The notes: generated from the sequence alone by a model not told the origin. DNA of 64,000 nt from Rhodococcus globerulus NBRC 14531 (GCF_001894805.1 NZ_BCWX01000006.1:62001-126000), one strand, 5' to 3'; positions 53,215 to 62,523 are shown, numbered from the stretch's first letter. A program made the numbers and translations.

Positions 53215-54465
53215 TCAGGGGTGATCGAGTTCGCGCAGCACCGGAAGCGCAGCGCACACGATCGCGATGACAACGATCGGAATCGACAGTGCCACAAAGG
53301 TTGATGCAATACCGAGCTGATCGAGAAGTGGGCCGACAACGAGGTATCCGAGTGGACCGGCGGCGTAGGCCGTCGACGTCATCACACCGACAACCCGGCC
53401 TCGCATGTGCTCGGGGCTGCGAGTCTGCATGGCGTAGTTGGCTATCGGCCCCACCGGGCCGTACACAAGACCTTGCAGGCCCGCCAGGACCAGAATCACC
53501 CACAACGGCGGGAGCAGGGCCATCGCGAGCATGGCAACGCCGAGCACGCCGACTGCACAGATCATGATCAGTCGCCGAGACATCAGGGGAGCTAGCGGCG
53601 CGTACGCCAAGGCGCCCACGATTCCACCGATCGCCAACGCCATCAACACGGACCCGAGCTGTGCGGGTTGATCGAGCTCGGTGAAATACACGGGGAAAAC
53701 AACACTCTCCACCGGCATGTACAGAGCCACGACGGCCATGTCGACCAGTGCCAGAGTTCGGAGAAGCTTGTTGTTCCACACGAACTTCAAGCCCTCGAGT
53801 GTGCCGTGCCAGATGGACGCCGGACGTAGGCCGGGGTCTGGTGTTCCGGCGTCGGCCAGACGGATGAAGGCAACGACGATGATCGAAAGCACGAACCCCG
53901 CCGCAGTCACCCAGAGGGTGCTGACCGCGCCGATCGTGGCGATCAGGACGCCGCCGACTCCGGGACCGATCAGATACGCGACGTTGTAGTTCGCCTCGTA
54001 CAGGCTGTTGGTCCGATCGAGCTTCCACCCCGCGGCGCGCGTCGCCGCCGGCAGCATCGATTCTCGCGCCGCCATGCCGGCCGGATCGAATGTTGCACCG
54101 AGCGCAGCGAGAGCGGCAATCACCGGAATGCTCAGACCTGAGGTGACCGCGAAGATGGGAATGGCCGAAGCCGACACAGCGGACAACGCGTCGGACACCA
54201 GCGAGGTGCGCCGACGACCGAATCGATCGACGAGAGTCCCGGAGAACAAACTTGCGATCAGCAGTGGCACGGCAGCGGCGCCGGCAACAATTGCCGCGTC
54301 GGTGGCGCGCCCGGTGCGCTCGAGAACGAGCCAGGGGATGACCACCATGGAGATGCCGTTTCCGATTGCGGAGAACAGCGTCGCGAGGTTGATCAGAACC
54401 AACGGAAGGTAGTGGATCTGTTCGGACGTGCCCGCGCCCAGTCGGGGTGTGACAGTCACGGACAT
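53215..54465 (-). CDS. Major facilitator superfamily transporter
   Basis: The transporter of about 416 residues has 12 hydrophobic segments. It shows the loop pattern GTLVDRFGRRRTSLVSDALSAV after helix 2, and PLMSRRLIMICAVGVLG in the second half. It resembles the enterobactin-exporter/multidrug type (MFS_3). AAGGA directly abuts ATG 54465 with no spacing, so GTG 54459, two codons on, with a six-base spacing may be the real start. Substrate is unknown. It is a single gene convergent with the esterase gene; export of a small lipophilic compound is the general expectation. Confidence 0.85.
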   Translation of the reverse strand: MSVTVTPRLGAGTSEQIHYLPLVLINLATLFSAIGNGISMVVIPWLVLERTGRATDAAIVAGAAAVPLLIASLFSGTLVDRFGRRRTSLVSDALSAVSASAIPIFAVTSGLSIPVIAALAALGATFDPAGMAARESMLPAATRAAGWKLDRTNSLYEANYNVAYLIGPGVGGVLIATIGAVSTLWVTAAGFVLSIIVVAFIRLADAGTPDPGLRPASIWHGTLEGLKFVWNNKLLRTLALVDMAVVALYMPVESVVFPVYFTELDQPAQLGSVLMALAIGGIVGALAYAPLAPLMSRRLIMICAVGVLGVAMLAMALLPPLWVILVLAGLQGLVYGPVGPIANYAMQTRSPEHMRGRVVGVMTSTAYAAGPLGYLVVGPLLDQLGIASTFVALSIPIVVIAIVCAALPVLRELDHP

Positions 54466-54592
54466 TCCTTCCGGGCGGCGGGGCAGCAAAAGTGCTGTTT
54501 CCACCAACACTGCCCGACGCGCGTCATGTCCGCGACTGATTTTTGACGGCTCGCTCGGCCTCGGGGTCAGTTATCCCCGAGGCAACAAGCGG

Positions 54593-54868
54593 TTACACGA
54601 GGATCTGAAACTCCGGATTCTGCGCGACGAACTTTTCGACGTACGAGCAGGACGGGACAATCTTCTTACCGTCCGACTGCGTTTGTGTGAGGGCTTCGCG
54701 CACGACGACGGCAGCGAGCCCGCGGCCACGGAACTGCGGGTAGGTGACGGTGTGGTGGAAGTCGCGCACACCATCCGATTCGGAATACTCGGCAAAACCT
54801 GCGAGTTCGTTGTCCGCGTAGATATCGAAGCGGCTCTCGTCGACGTTGTGCACGACTGTGTCGGTCAT
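54593..54868 (-). CDS. GNAT-family N-acetyltransferase, small YidJ-like type
   Basis: The 91-residue protein is a minimal GNAT fold: RFDIYADNELAGFAEYSESDGVRDFHHTVTYPQFRGRGLAAVVVREAL, with the acetyl-CoA loop QFRGRGLA, and ends VPSCSYVEKFVAQNPEF. This is the short YidJ/YjdJ group (Gcn5-related, one domain). GGAG lies ten bases before the ATG. The substrate is unknown. It is transcribed alone in the same direction as the MFS gene and divergent from the next small gene. Confidence 0.87.
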   Translation of the reverse strand: MTDTVVHNVDESRFDIYADNELAGFAEYSESDGVRDFHHTVTYPQFRGRGLAAVVVREALTQTQSDGKKIVPSCSYVEKFVAQNPEFQILV

Positions 54869-55425
54869 TGTTGGTGGCTCCGTATCGGTGAGGGATGTCT
54901 CCTCGACGGTACCCGGGTCTGTGGGCGGTGCGGGAGGCGCTTCGAGTCAGCGCTCTTCGATTGCTGCTCGCTTAATTGGACAGCCGTTCAAAGTTGATCG
55001 TGTAGGGCGCTGTGGTGTCAGAAATAGGCTGTGTACTAGGGATTCTCGGTGTGAAGATGCGTGGGAAAACAGCGATACACATGATTTGCTACCGTAATGA
55101 TCCCACCTGGTGAGATAGTTGAAAAAGATTTTTTCGCAACCGGGCGTGTTGCTCCCTTGGGGGCCGAAAAAACGGGCAAATCGCAGGTCAGGGCGACTGG
55201 CTCCAGATATGGACCAATGTCGTGAAGGCGATAGCCTTAGGTCTCGAATAGGCACTAACACGGCATCGTTTTCCAGAGCGCAACCCAAACGAAGCTTTGG
55301 GGGGTTAGCGTGTGCATCGTCGGGGATAAACGAAGCGTTACAGGGTCACCGGAAAAAGTCTCGGGTGCATCCAGGCAACGGGTAGTCGTCACATCGTCGT
55401 CGAACACTTCGAGGAAGGAACGCAC
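54869..55425. other. 557-base intergenic region, possible long leader of the 55426 gene
   Basis: No credible coding sequence lies here. The left part must hold the promoter of the GNAT gene. Around 55129-55172 TTTTTTCG and CGAAAAAA form a wide inverted repeat. The stretch 55230-55410 has several short complementary blocks and could be a structured leader. I compared it by eye with cobalamin, ydaO, SAM and fluoride riboswitch patterns and found no match. Confidence 0.35.
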
Positions 55426-55755
55426 ATGATTTTCGGACAGCGTGAGTCGAACAGTTACCTGGCTGCAATATTCTCGTACGACTTCCTCGATGAGCACATC
55501 GGATACGAGACGATTGCGCGCATTCACCGTGGCGAGATCGATGATTGGATCCGCGACCTTGCCGCATCCGGACTCTTTTCCGCGGCCGAGGTTCGGGCGG
55601 CAGAACTCGCATGGCACAAGAACCCGCGACTCCTTCTCGACGCGCTCCTCGAAGACGCGGACGAAGTGTCGGTCAAGCGGTGGGAAATCGCGTGGGCGCG
55701 ACTCGATCGCCAGTCACATAGCGTTCACCCCGCACCCGTCGCTGAGCACGGTTGA
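55426..55755 (+). CDS. Small hypothetical protein (109 aa)
   Basis: The 109-residue soluble, helical protein begins MIFGQRESNSYLAAIFSYDF and contains IGYETIARIHRGEIDDWIRDLAASGLFSAAEVRAAELAWHKNPRLLLDALLEDADEVSVKRWEIAWARL. An excellent ribosome binding site (GAGGAAGGA) precedes the ATG, so it is a real gene. I know no family. The composition is balanced and typical of a conserved actinobacterial protein. It may be controlled by its long upstream leader. Confidence 0.75.
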   Translation: MIFGQRESNSYLAAIFSYDFLDEHIGYETIARIHRGEIDDWIRDLAASGLFSAAEVRAAELAWHKNPRLLLDALLEDADEVSVKRWEIAWARLDRQSHSVHPAPVAEHG

Positions 55756-55778
55756 AGGGCAACTGACGACTGAGGTGG

Positions 55779-56420
55779 TCAGATGATGCTTGCCTCGCCG
55801 CCATCGACCACAACAACCTGCTGATCACTCAGCACCCGGAACGGAAGCTGCGCTGCCGTAAGTACGGCGATGGTCCGTGCCGTGGCAGCAGGGTCCTCGA
55901 GTACAGAACCGTCGCCGTGCGGAACAATCGAGAACTCGACAAATGCAAGCCCAGCCCATATCGGCTCGATTCCGCACGTAGGCAGTACATCCGACGGATC
56001 ATCGGTGACGTCCAACCCGGTCAAGGTCGGTGTGGCCACTGCAGCGCCGGCGCTGTATCCCGCATAGGCAAGATCTCCGTCGCGGACAAGGCGTTCGAGG
56101 ACTTCGTCCGCTCCCGTCCGCGCTAATTGCGCTCGCAGGACAAAGGTGTTTCCGCCGCGGACCCAGACACAGTCGAACGTCCGCAGTGCCTGCTCCAGCG
56201 CGTCAGGTGAGTGTGAGTAGTCGCGGATGTCGAGTTCCTCGGCGTCGTATCCCGCTCGGCGTAGTGGCATCAGTTCACTGGTGACCGCGGACGCTCGGGC
56301 GGTGACCGGCCACGCGTCGGCGGCCGCTGCGATGACGGCGATCCGAGCACCAGGGCCGACCAGTTCCGCGAACCGTGTGTGGTGGTCGCCGAACCGGTAC
56401 GACGCCAGGAACAACTTCAT
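55779..56420 (-). CDS. Peptidase E-like protein (family S51, class I glutamine amidotransferase fold)
   Basis: The 213-residue protein starts MKLFLASYRFG. It shows the S51 pattern: ARIAVIAAAADAW, FDCVWVRGGNTFVLRAQL, the nucleophile elbow AYAGYSAGAAVATPTL with serine, and a later histidine region FVEFSIVPHGDGS. Family S51 enzymes (PepE, cyanophycinase) cleave Asp-containing dipeptides or related bonds in the cytoplasm. ATG 56420 is chosen by family fit; an in-frame start 30 bases upstream is possible. The gene follows the mycothiol-dependent enzyme gene by 13 bp, so they are probably co-transcribed. Confidence 0.87.
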   Translation of the reverse strand: MKLFLASYRFGDHHTRFAELVGPGARIAVIAAAADAWPVTARASAVTSELMPLRRAGYDAEELDIRDYSHSPDALEQALRTFDCVWVRGGNTFVLRAQLARTGADEVLERLVRDGDLAYAGYSAGAAVATPTLTGLDVTDDPSDVLPTCGIEPIWAGLAFVEFSIVPHGDGSVLEDPAATARTIAVLTAAQLPFRVLSDQQVVVVDGGEASII

Positions 56421-56433
56421 CGGACGGCGTGGT

Positions 56434-57252
56434 TCAGATCGTGAACGCAAGGTTGTCGAGTATCCGTTTGCCGAGCGCGTGATCGCCTATGATCGCGATC
56501 TCGTCAAGATGATCGGCCGCGCGGACCCGTCCGCAGGCAAGTCTCGTGAAGAGGGGGGAATTCATCCGAACGGTCACGGTGGGCGGCCCATCGAGCGTGG
56601 GAACCAGAGCGGCGCGACCGTCGACGGCGATGTGTAGTTCGCGGGCCAGGGGGCCGCCGAGATCGAAGGTGATGCTGGAGCCGTCCGGTGCCTTGCCCCG
56701 TTTGCCGACAACAAATCCGAGCGAACTCGAGATTTCCTTGAACGCCAACTCGGCGCGCGGACCGCCCTCGTCTCCGGGAGCGCTGACAGCGTCGCGGATG
56801 TCGAGCTCGTGTAGCCAGCAGTCGAACAATCGAATTCGCATGAAGCGGCCGTACGGTGCCGGGCCGACGGGCGTGGAAGACTCGGCATTCCAGTCGGATT
56901 CGCTCAAAGCGCGAAGGGTGGCAGTACGAGCCGACGTGATCTCGCGATACTGCTCGAGGAGTTGCGGCGACGGGACCCGTCGAAGTCCCTCGACCCAGCG
57001 TTCGTTGAATGCGCCGATCTCGTTGTGCACGTGGGGGAGCGCGTGAACGTTGACGTCGGTGGTCGGCGGTTCGATTCCCGAGAGAAGCGATTCGGTTCCG
57101 ATCAGGTGCGCGGTGATGTCGTGCACCGTCCACCCCGGCAAATTGGTGGGGGAGAACCAGCCGTCGCCGTCGAGGGCAGAGAGAAGCGAGTCGATGACCT
57201 GCCATTGCTCGATCAACAAGTCGGTGACGGATTCCTGGGGCCAGTCGCTCAT
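56434..57252 (-). CDS. Maleylpyruvate isomerase/DinB-like mycothiol-dependent protein
   Basis: The 272-residue protein has the N-terminal DinB-like four-helix metal-binding domain of the mycothiol-dependent maleylpyruvate isomerase family: WFSPTNLPGWTVHDITAHLIGTESLL with the first histidine pair, NERWVEGLRRVPSPQLL, and CWLHELDIRDAVSAPGDEGGPRAELA with a further histidine. The C-terminal 100 residues are an SCP2-like domain (ITFDLGGPLARELHIAVDGRAALV, PTVTVRMNSPLFTRLACGR). The family uses mycothiol, the actinobacterial thiol. The reaction of this member is unknown; neighbours do not suggest aromatic breakdown. It leads a two-gene operon with the peptidase E-like gene. Confidence 0.85.
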   Translation of the reverse strand: MSDWPQESVTDLLIEQWQVIDSLLSALDGDGWFSPTNLPGWTVHDITAHLIGTESLLSGIEPPTTDVNVHALPHVHNEIGAFNERWVEGLRRVPSPQLLEQYREITSARTATLRALSESDWNAESSTPVGPAPYGRFMRIRLFDCWLHELDIRDAVSAPGDEGGPRAELAFKEISSSLGFVVGKRGKAPDGSSITFDLGGPLARELHIAVDGRAALVPTLDGPPTVTVRMNSPLFTRLACGRVRAADHLDEIAIIGDHALGKRILDNLAFTI

Positions 57253-57414
57253 ATGACTTTTCTCCGTAGGTATCGAAGGTTCACTGACCTCTCACTGTAG
57301 GGCGAGGAAGTTCGGCCGCCGAGCCCATGGCGCCGTTCCGCCGAAACCGAATCGAACCGCGCCGCCTTGTGATAGACCGGGGTGGACGGACGAGAAGCTG
57401 ATTGAGGAGTGCGC

Positions 57415-58953
57415 GTGTTTCCTGGAAATTTTGTTGCTTCCACACCGGACAAGCCGGCGATCATCCGGCCGTCGACTGGTGAGTCGATCACGTATCGGGA
57501 GCTCGACGAGCGATCGATCGCACTGGCCAGGTACTTGCGCGGACTGGGAATGAAGCCTGGCGACCACGTTGCACTTATATCGAACAACGACCTGCGCGCG
57601 TTCGAAGTGTATTGGGCTGCACTGCGGTCCGGCTTCTACATCACCGCGGTCAACTGTCATCTGACGGCGCAGGAGGCGGCGTACATCGTCGACGATTGCG
57701 AGGCGAAAGTACTGATCGCGTCCGCTGCAGCAGCACACGCTGTTCCGACAGATCCGGCGCTGACTCCGCGAGTTCTCCACAGATTGGTGTACGGGGGTGA
57801 GCTCGCGGGATTCGAAGACTACGACGCGGCTGTCTCGGCGCAATCGACGGAGCCTTTGGATTTGCAACCCCGCGGCACGGACATGCTGTACTCCTCGGGA
57901 ACAACCGGTCGCCCCAAAGGGATCAAGGGAGATCTGCCGGAAGGTGAAGTCGACGTCACGATGGATCCGTTTACCGCCGTGTTCGCGCCGATGTACGGAT
58001 TCGATTCCAGCACAGTCTATTTGTGCCCGGCGCCGATCTATCATGCTGCGCCGCTGCGGTTCTGCGGGGTCATCAACTCGGTGGGCGGCACAGTGATCTT
58101 GATGGACAGCTTCGATGCCGAGACGGCGCTGTCTCTGATCGGCGAGTACGGCGTCACGCACAGTCAGTGGGTGCCGACGATGTTTGTGCGGATGCTCAAA
58201 CTTCCCGAGGAGACACGACTCGGATACGACGTGTCGAGCATGAAGGTGGCCATTCATGCCGCGGCACCGTGCCCGCCGGAGGTCAAAGCATCGATGATCG
58301 ACTGGTGGGGTCCGGTGATCAACGAGTACTACGCGTCAACGGAGGGTGCGGGCGCGACATTCATCAACAGCGAGCAGTCGCTGTCGCATCCAGGTTCGGT
58401 CGGTCGTGACGGAGTAATGGGGATTGTCCATATCTGTGACGATTCCGGCGCGGACCTTCCCGTCGGTGAGGTCGGCACAGTCTTCTGGGAACGTGAGAAG
58501 TTGCCGTTCCGCTATCACAACGATCCGGAGAAAACTGCGTCCGCGCAGCATCCCGATCATCCGAACTGGACCACGAGCGGCGACATCGGGTACATCGACG
58601 ACGAGAGGTTCCTCTATCTCACCGATCGGGCGGCATTCACCATTATTTCGGGCGGCGTCAATATCTATCCGCAGGAGTCGGAGAATGTTCTGACTCTCCA
58701 CCCGAAGGTTTTCGACGTCGCGGTAATCGGAATTCCCGACGACGAGATGGGTGAACAAGTCAAGGCGGTCGTCCAGTTAGTGGACGGAATCGAGCCTTCG
58801 GCAGATGTCGCCGAAGAATTGCTGAAGTACGTGCGTGATCGCGTTTCGCATTTCAAGGCGCCGCGGTCCATCGATTTCGCCGACGAATTACCTCGAACTG
58901 CCACGGGAAAACTCGTCAAGCACAAGTTGCGATCCCAGTATGTGAATAGTTGA
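57415..58953 (+). CDS. AMP-forming acyl-CoA synthetase (FadD-type)
   Basis: The adenylate-forming ligase has about 512 residues. Motifs are the P-loop MLYSSGTTGRPKGIKGDLP, PAPIYHAAPLRFC, INEYYASTEGAGATFI, TSGDIGYIDDERFLYLTDRAAFTIISGGVNIYPQESENVL, and the C-terminal lysine motif LPRTATGKLVKHKLR. It joins a carboxylic acid to CoA in the cytoplasm; the acid may be a medium-chain, aromatic or terpenoid substrate. I start at GTG 57415 because GAGGA is six bases upstream; GTG 57409 would leave no spacing. It is divergent from the maleylpyruvate isomerase-like gene and converges with the DUF488 gene. Confidence 0.9.
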   Translation: MFPGNFVASTPDKPAIIRPSTGESITYRELDERSIALARYLRGLGMKPGDHVALISNNDLRAFEVYWAALRSGFYITAVNCHLTAQEAAYIVDDCEAKVLIASAAAAHAVPTDPALTPRVLHRLVYGGELAGFEDYDAAVSAQSTEPLDLQPRGTDMLYSSGTTGRPKGIKGDLPEGEVDVTMDPFTAVFAPMYGFDSSTVYLCPAPIYHAAPLRFCGVINSVGGTVILMDSFDAETALSLIGEYGVTHSQWVPTMFVRMLKLPEETRLGYDVSSMKVAIHAAAPCPPEVKASMIDWWGPVINEYYASTEGAGATFINSEQSLSHPGSVGRDGVMGIVHICDDSGADLPVGEVGTVFWEREKLPFRYHNDPEKTASAQHPDHPNWTTSGDIGYIDDERFLYLTDRAAFTIISGGVNIYPQESENVLTLHPKVFDVAVIGIPDDEMGEQVKAVVQLVDGIEPSADVAEELLKYVRDRVSHFKAPRSIDFADELPRTATGKLVKHKLRSQYVNS

Positions 58954-58960
58954 TCAATCG

Positions 58961-59344
58961 TTACACCATTGTTCGGAGATAGTCGGCCAGCACCGACGCG
59001 TGGCTGTGGGTGAGGTCCTTGCTCGCGGTGAGCAGCACGATGGGGTGCGGGTCCGCTGCGGGTGTGACGCGCGCCAGGTACTCGCGGACGGGACGTGCGT
59101 CGAGTTCTGCGCGATATCTCGCGGAAAACGTGTCGAAGCGAGTCGTGTCGTGGCCGTACCACTTTCGTAGTTCGGAAGATGGGGCCAATTCCTTGGCCCA
59201 GTCGTCGAACGACAACTCGTCGCGTCGTATCCCGCGCGGCCAAAGCCGATCCACTAACAACCGCACCGCGTTTTCCGAACCGGACTGTTCGTAGATCCGT
59301 TCTACGACAATTTTTCGACGCTTCACGATCGACACCTCATGCAT
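58961..59344 (-). CDS. DUF488 family protein (YeaO-like)
   Basis: The protein of about 127 residues has the DUF488 hallmarks VERIYEQSGSENAVRLLVDRLWPRGIRRDELSFDDWAKELAPSSELRKWYGHD and PIVLLTASKDLTHSHASVLADYL. Members are small cytoplasmic proteins of unknown function in which a DRLWPRG segment is conserved. ATG 59344 and GTG 59326 are both possible; GAGGTG lies well placed before the latter. The gene is convergent with the acyl-CoA ligase gene with seven bases between stops. Confidence 0.85.
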   Translation of the reverse strand: MHEVSIVKRRKIVVERIYEQSGSENAVRLLVDRLWPRGIRRDELSFDDWAKELAPSSELRKWYGHDTTRFDTFSARYRAELDARPVREYLARVTPAADPHPIVLLTASKDLTHSHASVLADYLRTMV

Positions 59345-59593
59345 CGATTGTGGTTCACATCGTGGAATAGGTCGACACCCCGATGTGATGGGGCTCACAT
59401 TATACTGACTTGTGCATAGGTAAAGATACTGTTCGGACTCGATTCAGATGAAGAAAGTAGTTCTCCGTGTTCACTTTGCACGGAGAAGTCTGGCTAGTAT
59501 CAGTCACCATTCACCCAAAAGCGGGTCATCTTCCGCTCATCCCATGTTGGCCGCCGCTCATCGCAGCAGGCGAACCACCAACCGCAGAAGGTA

Positions 59594-60712
59594 ATGGAAC
59601 AAATGGAAACATCGAAGAGCGCACAAGTGCGTCCGTCGGTCGGCGTCCCTCGGGAGTCGAGTGACGGTGAGCGTCGGGTCGCGTTGGTGCCGAAGATCGT
59701 GGCGGCTCTGATCGGGAAGGGCGTCGACGTTGTGGTCGAGTCCGGTGCCGGTCTGGGTGCGTTGATCCCGGACGAGCTGTACACCGCTGCCGGCGCGAAG
59801 ATCGGCGATCCGTGGACCGCTGATGTTGTTGTCAAGGTCGCGCCGCCGTCGTCGGACGAGATCGGCAAGATCAGTTCCGGAGCGAAGTTGATCGGGTTCC
59901 TGAACCCGCGCAACGCGGACAACCGCATCGCCGAGCTCAAGGCTGCCGGGATCGAGGGATATGCGGTCGAGGCTATTCCGCGTATTTCCCGCGCCCAGGT
60001 GATGGACGCTCTGTCGTCGCAGGCAAACGTGTCCGGTTACAAGGCTGTGTTGCTGGCGGCGTCTGAGTCGACGCGATTCTTCCCGATGCTCACCACGGCT
60101 GCCGGTACGGTCAAGCCCGCGACGGTGCTTGTTCTCGGTGTCGGTGTTGCCGGTCTGCAGGCGCTGGCTACGGCGAAGCGCCTCGGTGGCCGCGCCACCG
60201 GCTACGACGTGCGACCTGAGGTGGCCGATCAGGTGCGCTCGGTGGGCGCTCAGTGGCTTGATCTCGGTATCGACGCAGCCGGTGAGGGCGGATACGCCCG
60301 TGAGCTCACCGACGACGAGCGCGCGAAGCAGCAGCAGGCTCTCGAAGACGCCATCAAGGGATTCGACGTCGTGATCACCACGGCGTTGGTTCCGGGTCGT
60401 CCCGCTCCGCGTCTGGTGACCGCAGCTGCTGTGGAGGGTATGAAGCCCGGCAGTGTTGTCGTGGACCTTGCCGGTGAGACGGGCGGCAACTGCGAGTTGA
60501 CCGAACCGGGTCAGACCGTCGTCAAGCACGGCGTCACCATTTGCTCCCCGCTGAATTTGCCGGCGTCGATGCCCGAGCATGCCTCGGAGCTGTACTCGAA
60601 GAACATTTCCGCGCTGATCGAACTGATGTTGGTAGATGGGGCTTTGGCTCCTGATTTCTCCGACGAGGTTCTGGCCGGCGCGTGCGTCACCCGTGAAGAG
60701 AAGAGCGCCTGA
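59594..60712 (+). CDS. pntA1: NAD(P) transhydrogenase subunit alpha part 1
   Basis: The 372-residue soluble NAD(H)-binding domain I of the proton-translocating transhydrogenase has VGVPRESSDGERRVALVPKIV, the Rossmann motif VLVLGVGVAGLQALATAKRLGG, DVVITTALVPGRPAPRLVTAAAVEGMKPGSVVVDLAGETGGNCE. GAAGG stands shortly before ATG 59594; ATG 59603 is an alternative. The alpha chain is split, as in Rhodospirillum and many actinobacteria: the membrane part follows as a separate gene overlapping by one base (TGATG). The enzyme uses the proton gradient to pass hydride from NADH to NADP, supplying NADPH. Confidence 0.93.
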   Translation: MEQMETSKSAQVRPSVGVPRESSDGERRVALVPKIVAALIGKGVDVVVESGAGLGALIPDELYTAAGAKIGDPWTADVVVKVAPPSSDEIGKISSGAKLIGFLNPRNADNRIAELKAAGIEGYAVEAIPRISRAQVMDALSSQANVSGYKAVLLAASESTRFFPMLTTAAGTVKPATVLVLGVGVAGLQALATAKRLGGRATGYDVRPEVADQVRSVGAQWLDLGIDAAGEGGYARELTDDERAKQQQALEDAIKGFDVVITTALVPGRPAPRLVTAAAVEGMKPGSVVVDLAGETGGNCELTEPGQTVVKHGVTICSPLNLPASMPEHASELYSKNISALIELMLVDGALAPDFSDEVLAGACVTREEKSA

Positions 60713-61035
60713 TGTACACATCGTTGTTGTCGAATATCGCGATCCTGGTGTTGTCCGGGTTCGTCGGTTTCGCGGTGATCTCCAAGGTCCCGAACACTCT
60801 GCACACCCCGCTGATGTCGGGTACCAACGCCATCCACGGCATCGTCGTCCTCGGCGCGCTCGTGGTTTTGGGCAAGGTGCACGATCCGTCCATCGGATTG
60901 CAGATCATCTTGTTTGTCGCACTTGTCTTCGGAACGGTCAACGTTGTCGGTGGCTTTGTGGTCACGGACCGCATGCTGGCGATGTTCAAGGCCAAGCCCG
61001 CCGCCAAGACTGTTTCGAAGGATGGTGACCAGTAA
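60712..61035 (+). CDS. pntA2: NAD(P) transhydrogenase subunit alpha part 2 (membrane)
   Basis: The 107-residue membrane subunit has three to four hydrophobic helices (LLSNIAILVLSGFVGFAVIS, HGIVVLGALVVLG, LQIILFVALVFGTVNVVGGFVV) and the NTLHTPLMSGTNAIHG loop typical of the PntA2 membrane segment. It forms part of the proton channel with PntB. It overlaps its neighbours by one base on each side, so pntA1, pntA2 and pntB are one translational unit. Confidence 0.93.
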   Translation: MYTSLLSNIAILVLSGFVGFAVISKVPNTLHTPLMSGTNAIHGIVVLGALVVLGKVHDPSIGLQIILFVALVFGTVNVVGGFVVTDRMLAMFKAKPAAKTVSKDGDQ

Positions 61036-62465
61036 TGGAATACCTGGTCAATGGTTTGTACATTGTCGCGTTCTCGATGTTCATCTACGGTCTCATGGGT
61101 CTTACCGGCCCGAAGACCGCGGTGCGTGGCAACCAGATCGCCGCAGTCGGCATGCTCATCGCCGTCATCGCGACGCTGATTTCCATCCGTGACACGGAGA
61201 TGGGGAACTGGATCCTCATCGCGGCCGGTCTGATCATCGGTGTTGTGCTCGGTGTTCCGCCGGCGCTGCGCACGAAGATGACGGCCATGCCGCAGTTGGT
61301 GGCACTGTTCAACGGTGTCGGCGGCGGTACCGTCGCGTTGATCGCGTACGCAGAATTCCTCGACTCGGACGGTTTCACCGCGTTCCAGCATGGTGAGTCC
61401 CCGACGGTGCACATCGTCATCGCATCTCTCTTCGCTGCGGTGATCGGTTCGATCTCCTTCTGGGGCAGCGTGATCGCGTTCCTGAAGTTGCAGGAAACCC
61501 TGCCGGGTCGCCCGATCGGCATCGGCAAGTTGCAGCAACCCCTCAATGCTCTGCTGCTCATCGCCGCTGTTGCATTTTCGGTGATCATCGGTATCAAGGC
61601 GATCTCCCCGGAAGGCCCGACCAGTTCCCTCTGGATCGTCGGTGTCCTCGTACTCTCGGGCATCCTCGGCTTGATGGTGGTGCTGCCGATCGGCGGCGCC
61701 GATATGCCCGTCGTGATCTCGCTGCTCAACGCACTTACCGGTTTGTCCGCTGCCGCAGCAGGTTTGGCGCTCGACAACCAGGCCATGATCGTGGCCGGCA
61801 TGATCGTCGGCGCGTCGGGCACCATCTTGACCAACCTCATGGCGAAGGCCATGAACCGCTCCATTCCGGCGATCGTTGCCGGCGGCTTCGGTGGCGGCGG
61901 CGGAGAAGCTGCATCATCCGACGGTGTCGTGCGCACGGCGAAGGCCACCTCCGCGGCCGATGCCGCTATTCAGATGGCGTACGCCAATCAGGTGATCGTG
62001 GTTCCCGGTTACGGTTTGGCTGTGGCGCAGGCTCAGCATGCCGTCAAGGACATGGCGAAGTTGCTCGAGTCGAAGGGCGTCGAGGTCAAGTACGCCATTC
62101 ACCCCGTTGCCGGTCGTATGCCCGGCCACATGAATGTTCTTCTCGCCGAGGCAGATGTCTCGTACGACGCGATGAAGGAAATGGACGACATCAACGACGA
62201 GTTCTCCCGCACCGACGTCACCTTGGTGATCGGCGCGAACGATGTCACCAACCCGTCGGCGCGTAATGATCCGAACTCGCCGATTCACGGGATGCCGATC
62301 CTGAACGTGGATCAGTCGAAGTCCGTCATCGTGCTCAAGCGTTCGATGAACTCGGGCTTCGCCGGTATCGACAACCCGCTGTTCTTCGCCGAGGGCACGT
62401 CGATGCTCTTCGGTGACGCGAAGAAGTCCGTCGCCGAGGTCACGGAAGAACTCAAGGCTCTGTAA
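61035..62465 (+). CDS. pntB: NAD(P) transhydrogenase subunit beta
   Basis: The 476-residue subunit has an N-terminal membrane half of eight or nine helices and a C-terminal NADP(H)-binding domain III. The linker GGFGGGGGEAASSDGVVRT separates them. Domain III shows VIVVPGYGLAVAQAQHAVKDMAKLLESKGVEVKYAIHPVAGRMPGHMNVLLAEADV and INDEFSRTDVTLVIGANDVTNPSAR, all typical of PntB. A strong hairpin 16 bases after the stop ends the operon. Confidence 0.94.
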   Translation: MEYLVNGLYIVAFSMFIYGLMGLTGPKTAVRGNQIAAVGMLIAVIATLISIRDTEMGNWILIAAGLIIGVVLGVPPALRTKMTAMPQLVALFNGVGGGTVALIAYAEFLDSDGFTAFQHGESPTVHIVIASLFAAVIGSISFWGSVIAFLKLQETLPGRPIGIGKLQQPLNALLLIAAVAFSVIIGIKAISPEGPTSSLWIVGVLVLSGILGLMVVLPIGGADMPVVISLLNALTGLSAAAAGLALDNQAMIVAGMIVGASGTILTNLMAKAMNRSIPAIVAGGFGGGGGEAASSDGVVRTAKATSAADAAIQMAYANQVIVVPGYGLAVAQAQHAVKDMAKLLESKGVEVKYAIHPVAGRMPGHMNVLLAEADVSYDAMKEMDDINDEFSRTDVTLVIGANDVTNPSARNDPNSPIHGMPILNVDQSKSVIVLKRSMNSGFAGIDNPLFFAEGTSMLFGDAKKSVAEVTEELKAL

Positions 62466-62481
62466 GTTTTTCTGCTGCAGT

Positions 62482-62519
62482 AAAGGGCGCCTACTCACGA
62501 GGGTGAGTAGGCGCCCTTT
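62482..62519. terminator. Strong bidirectional terminator after pntB
   Basis: The 17-base arm 62482-62498 is perfectly complementary to 62503-62519 with a 4-base loop. The arms begin with AAA and end with TTT, so a short T-run follows the stem on either strand. It separates pntB from the convergent membrane protein gene. Confidence 0.88.
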
Positions 62520-62523
62520 CGGT

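Noticed and set aside
55129..55172. TTTTTTCG/CGAAAAAA inverted repeat as intrinsic terminator
   Set aside because: The loop of about 28 bases is too wide and neither flanking gene ends here, so a terminator is unlikely.
57292..58257. Minus-strand open frame of 321 codons opposite the acyl-CoA synthetase gene
   Set aside because: Shadow frame with no domain; the plus-strand product has a full set of ligase motifs.
59558..60721. Minus-strand open frame of 387 codons opposite pntA1
   Set aside because: Shadow frame of a conserved gene; composition is unlike a real protein.
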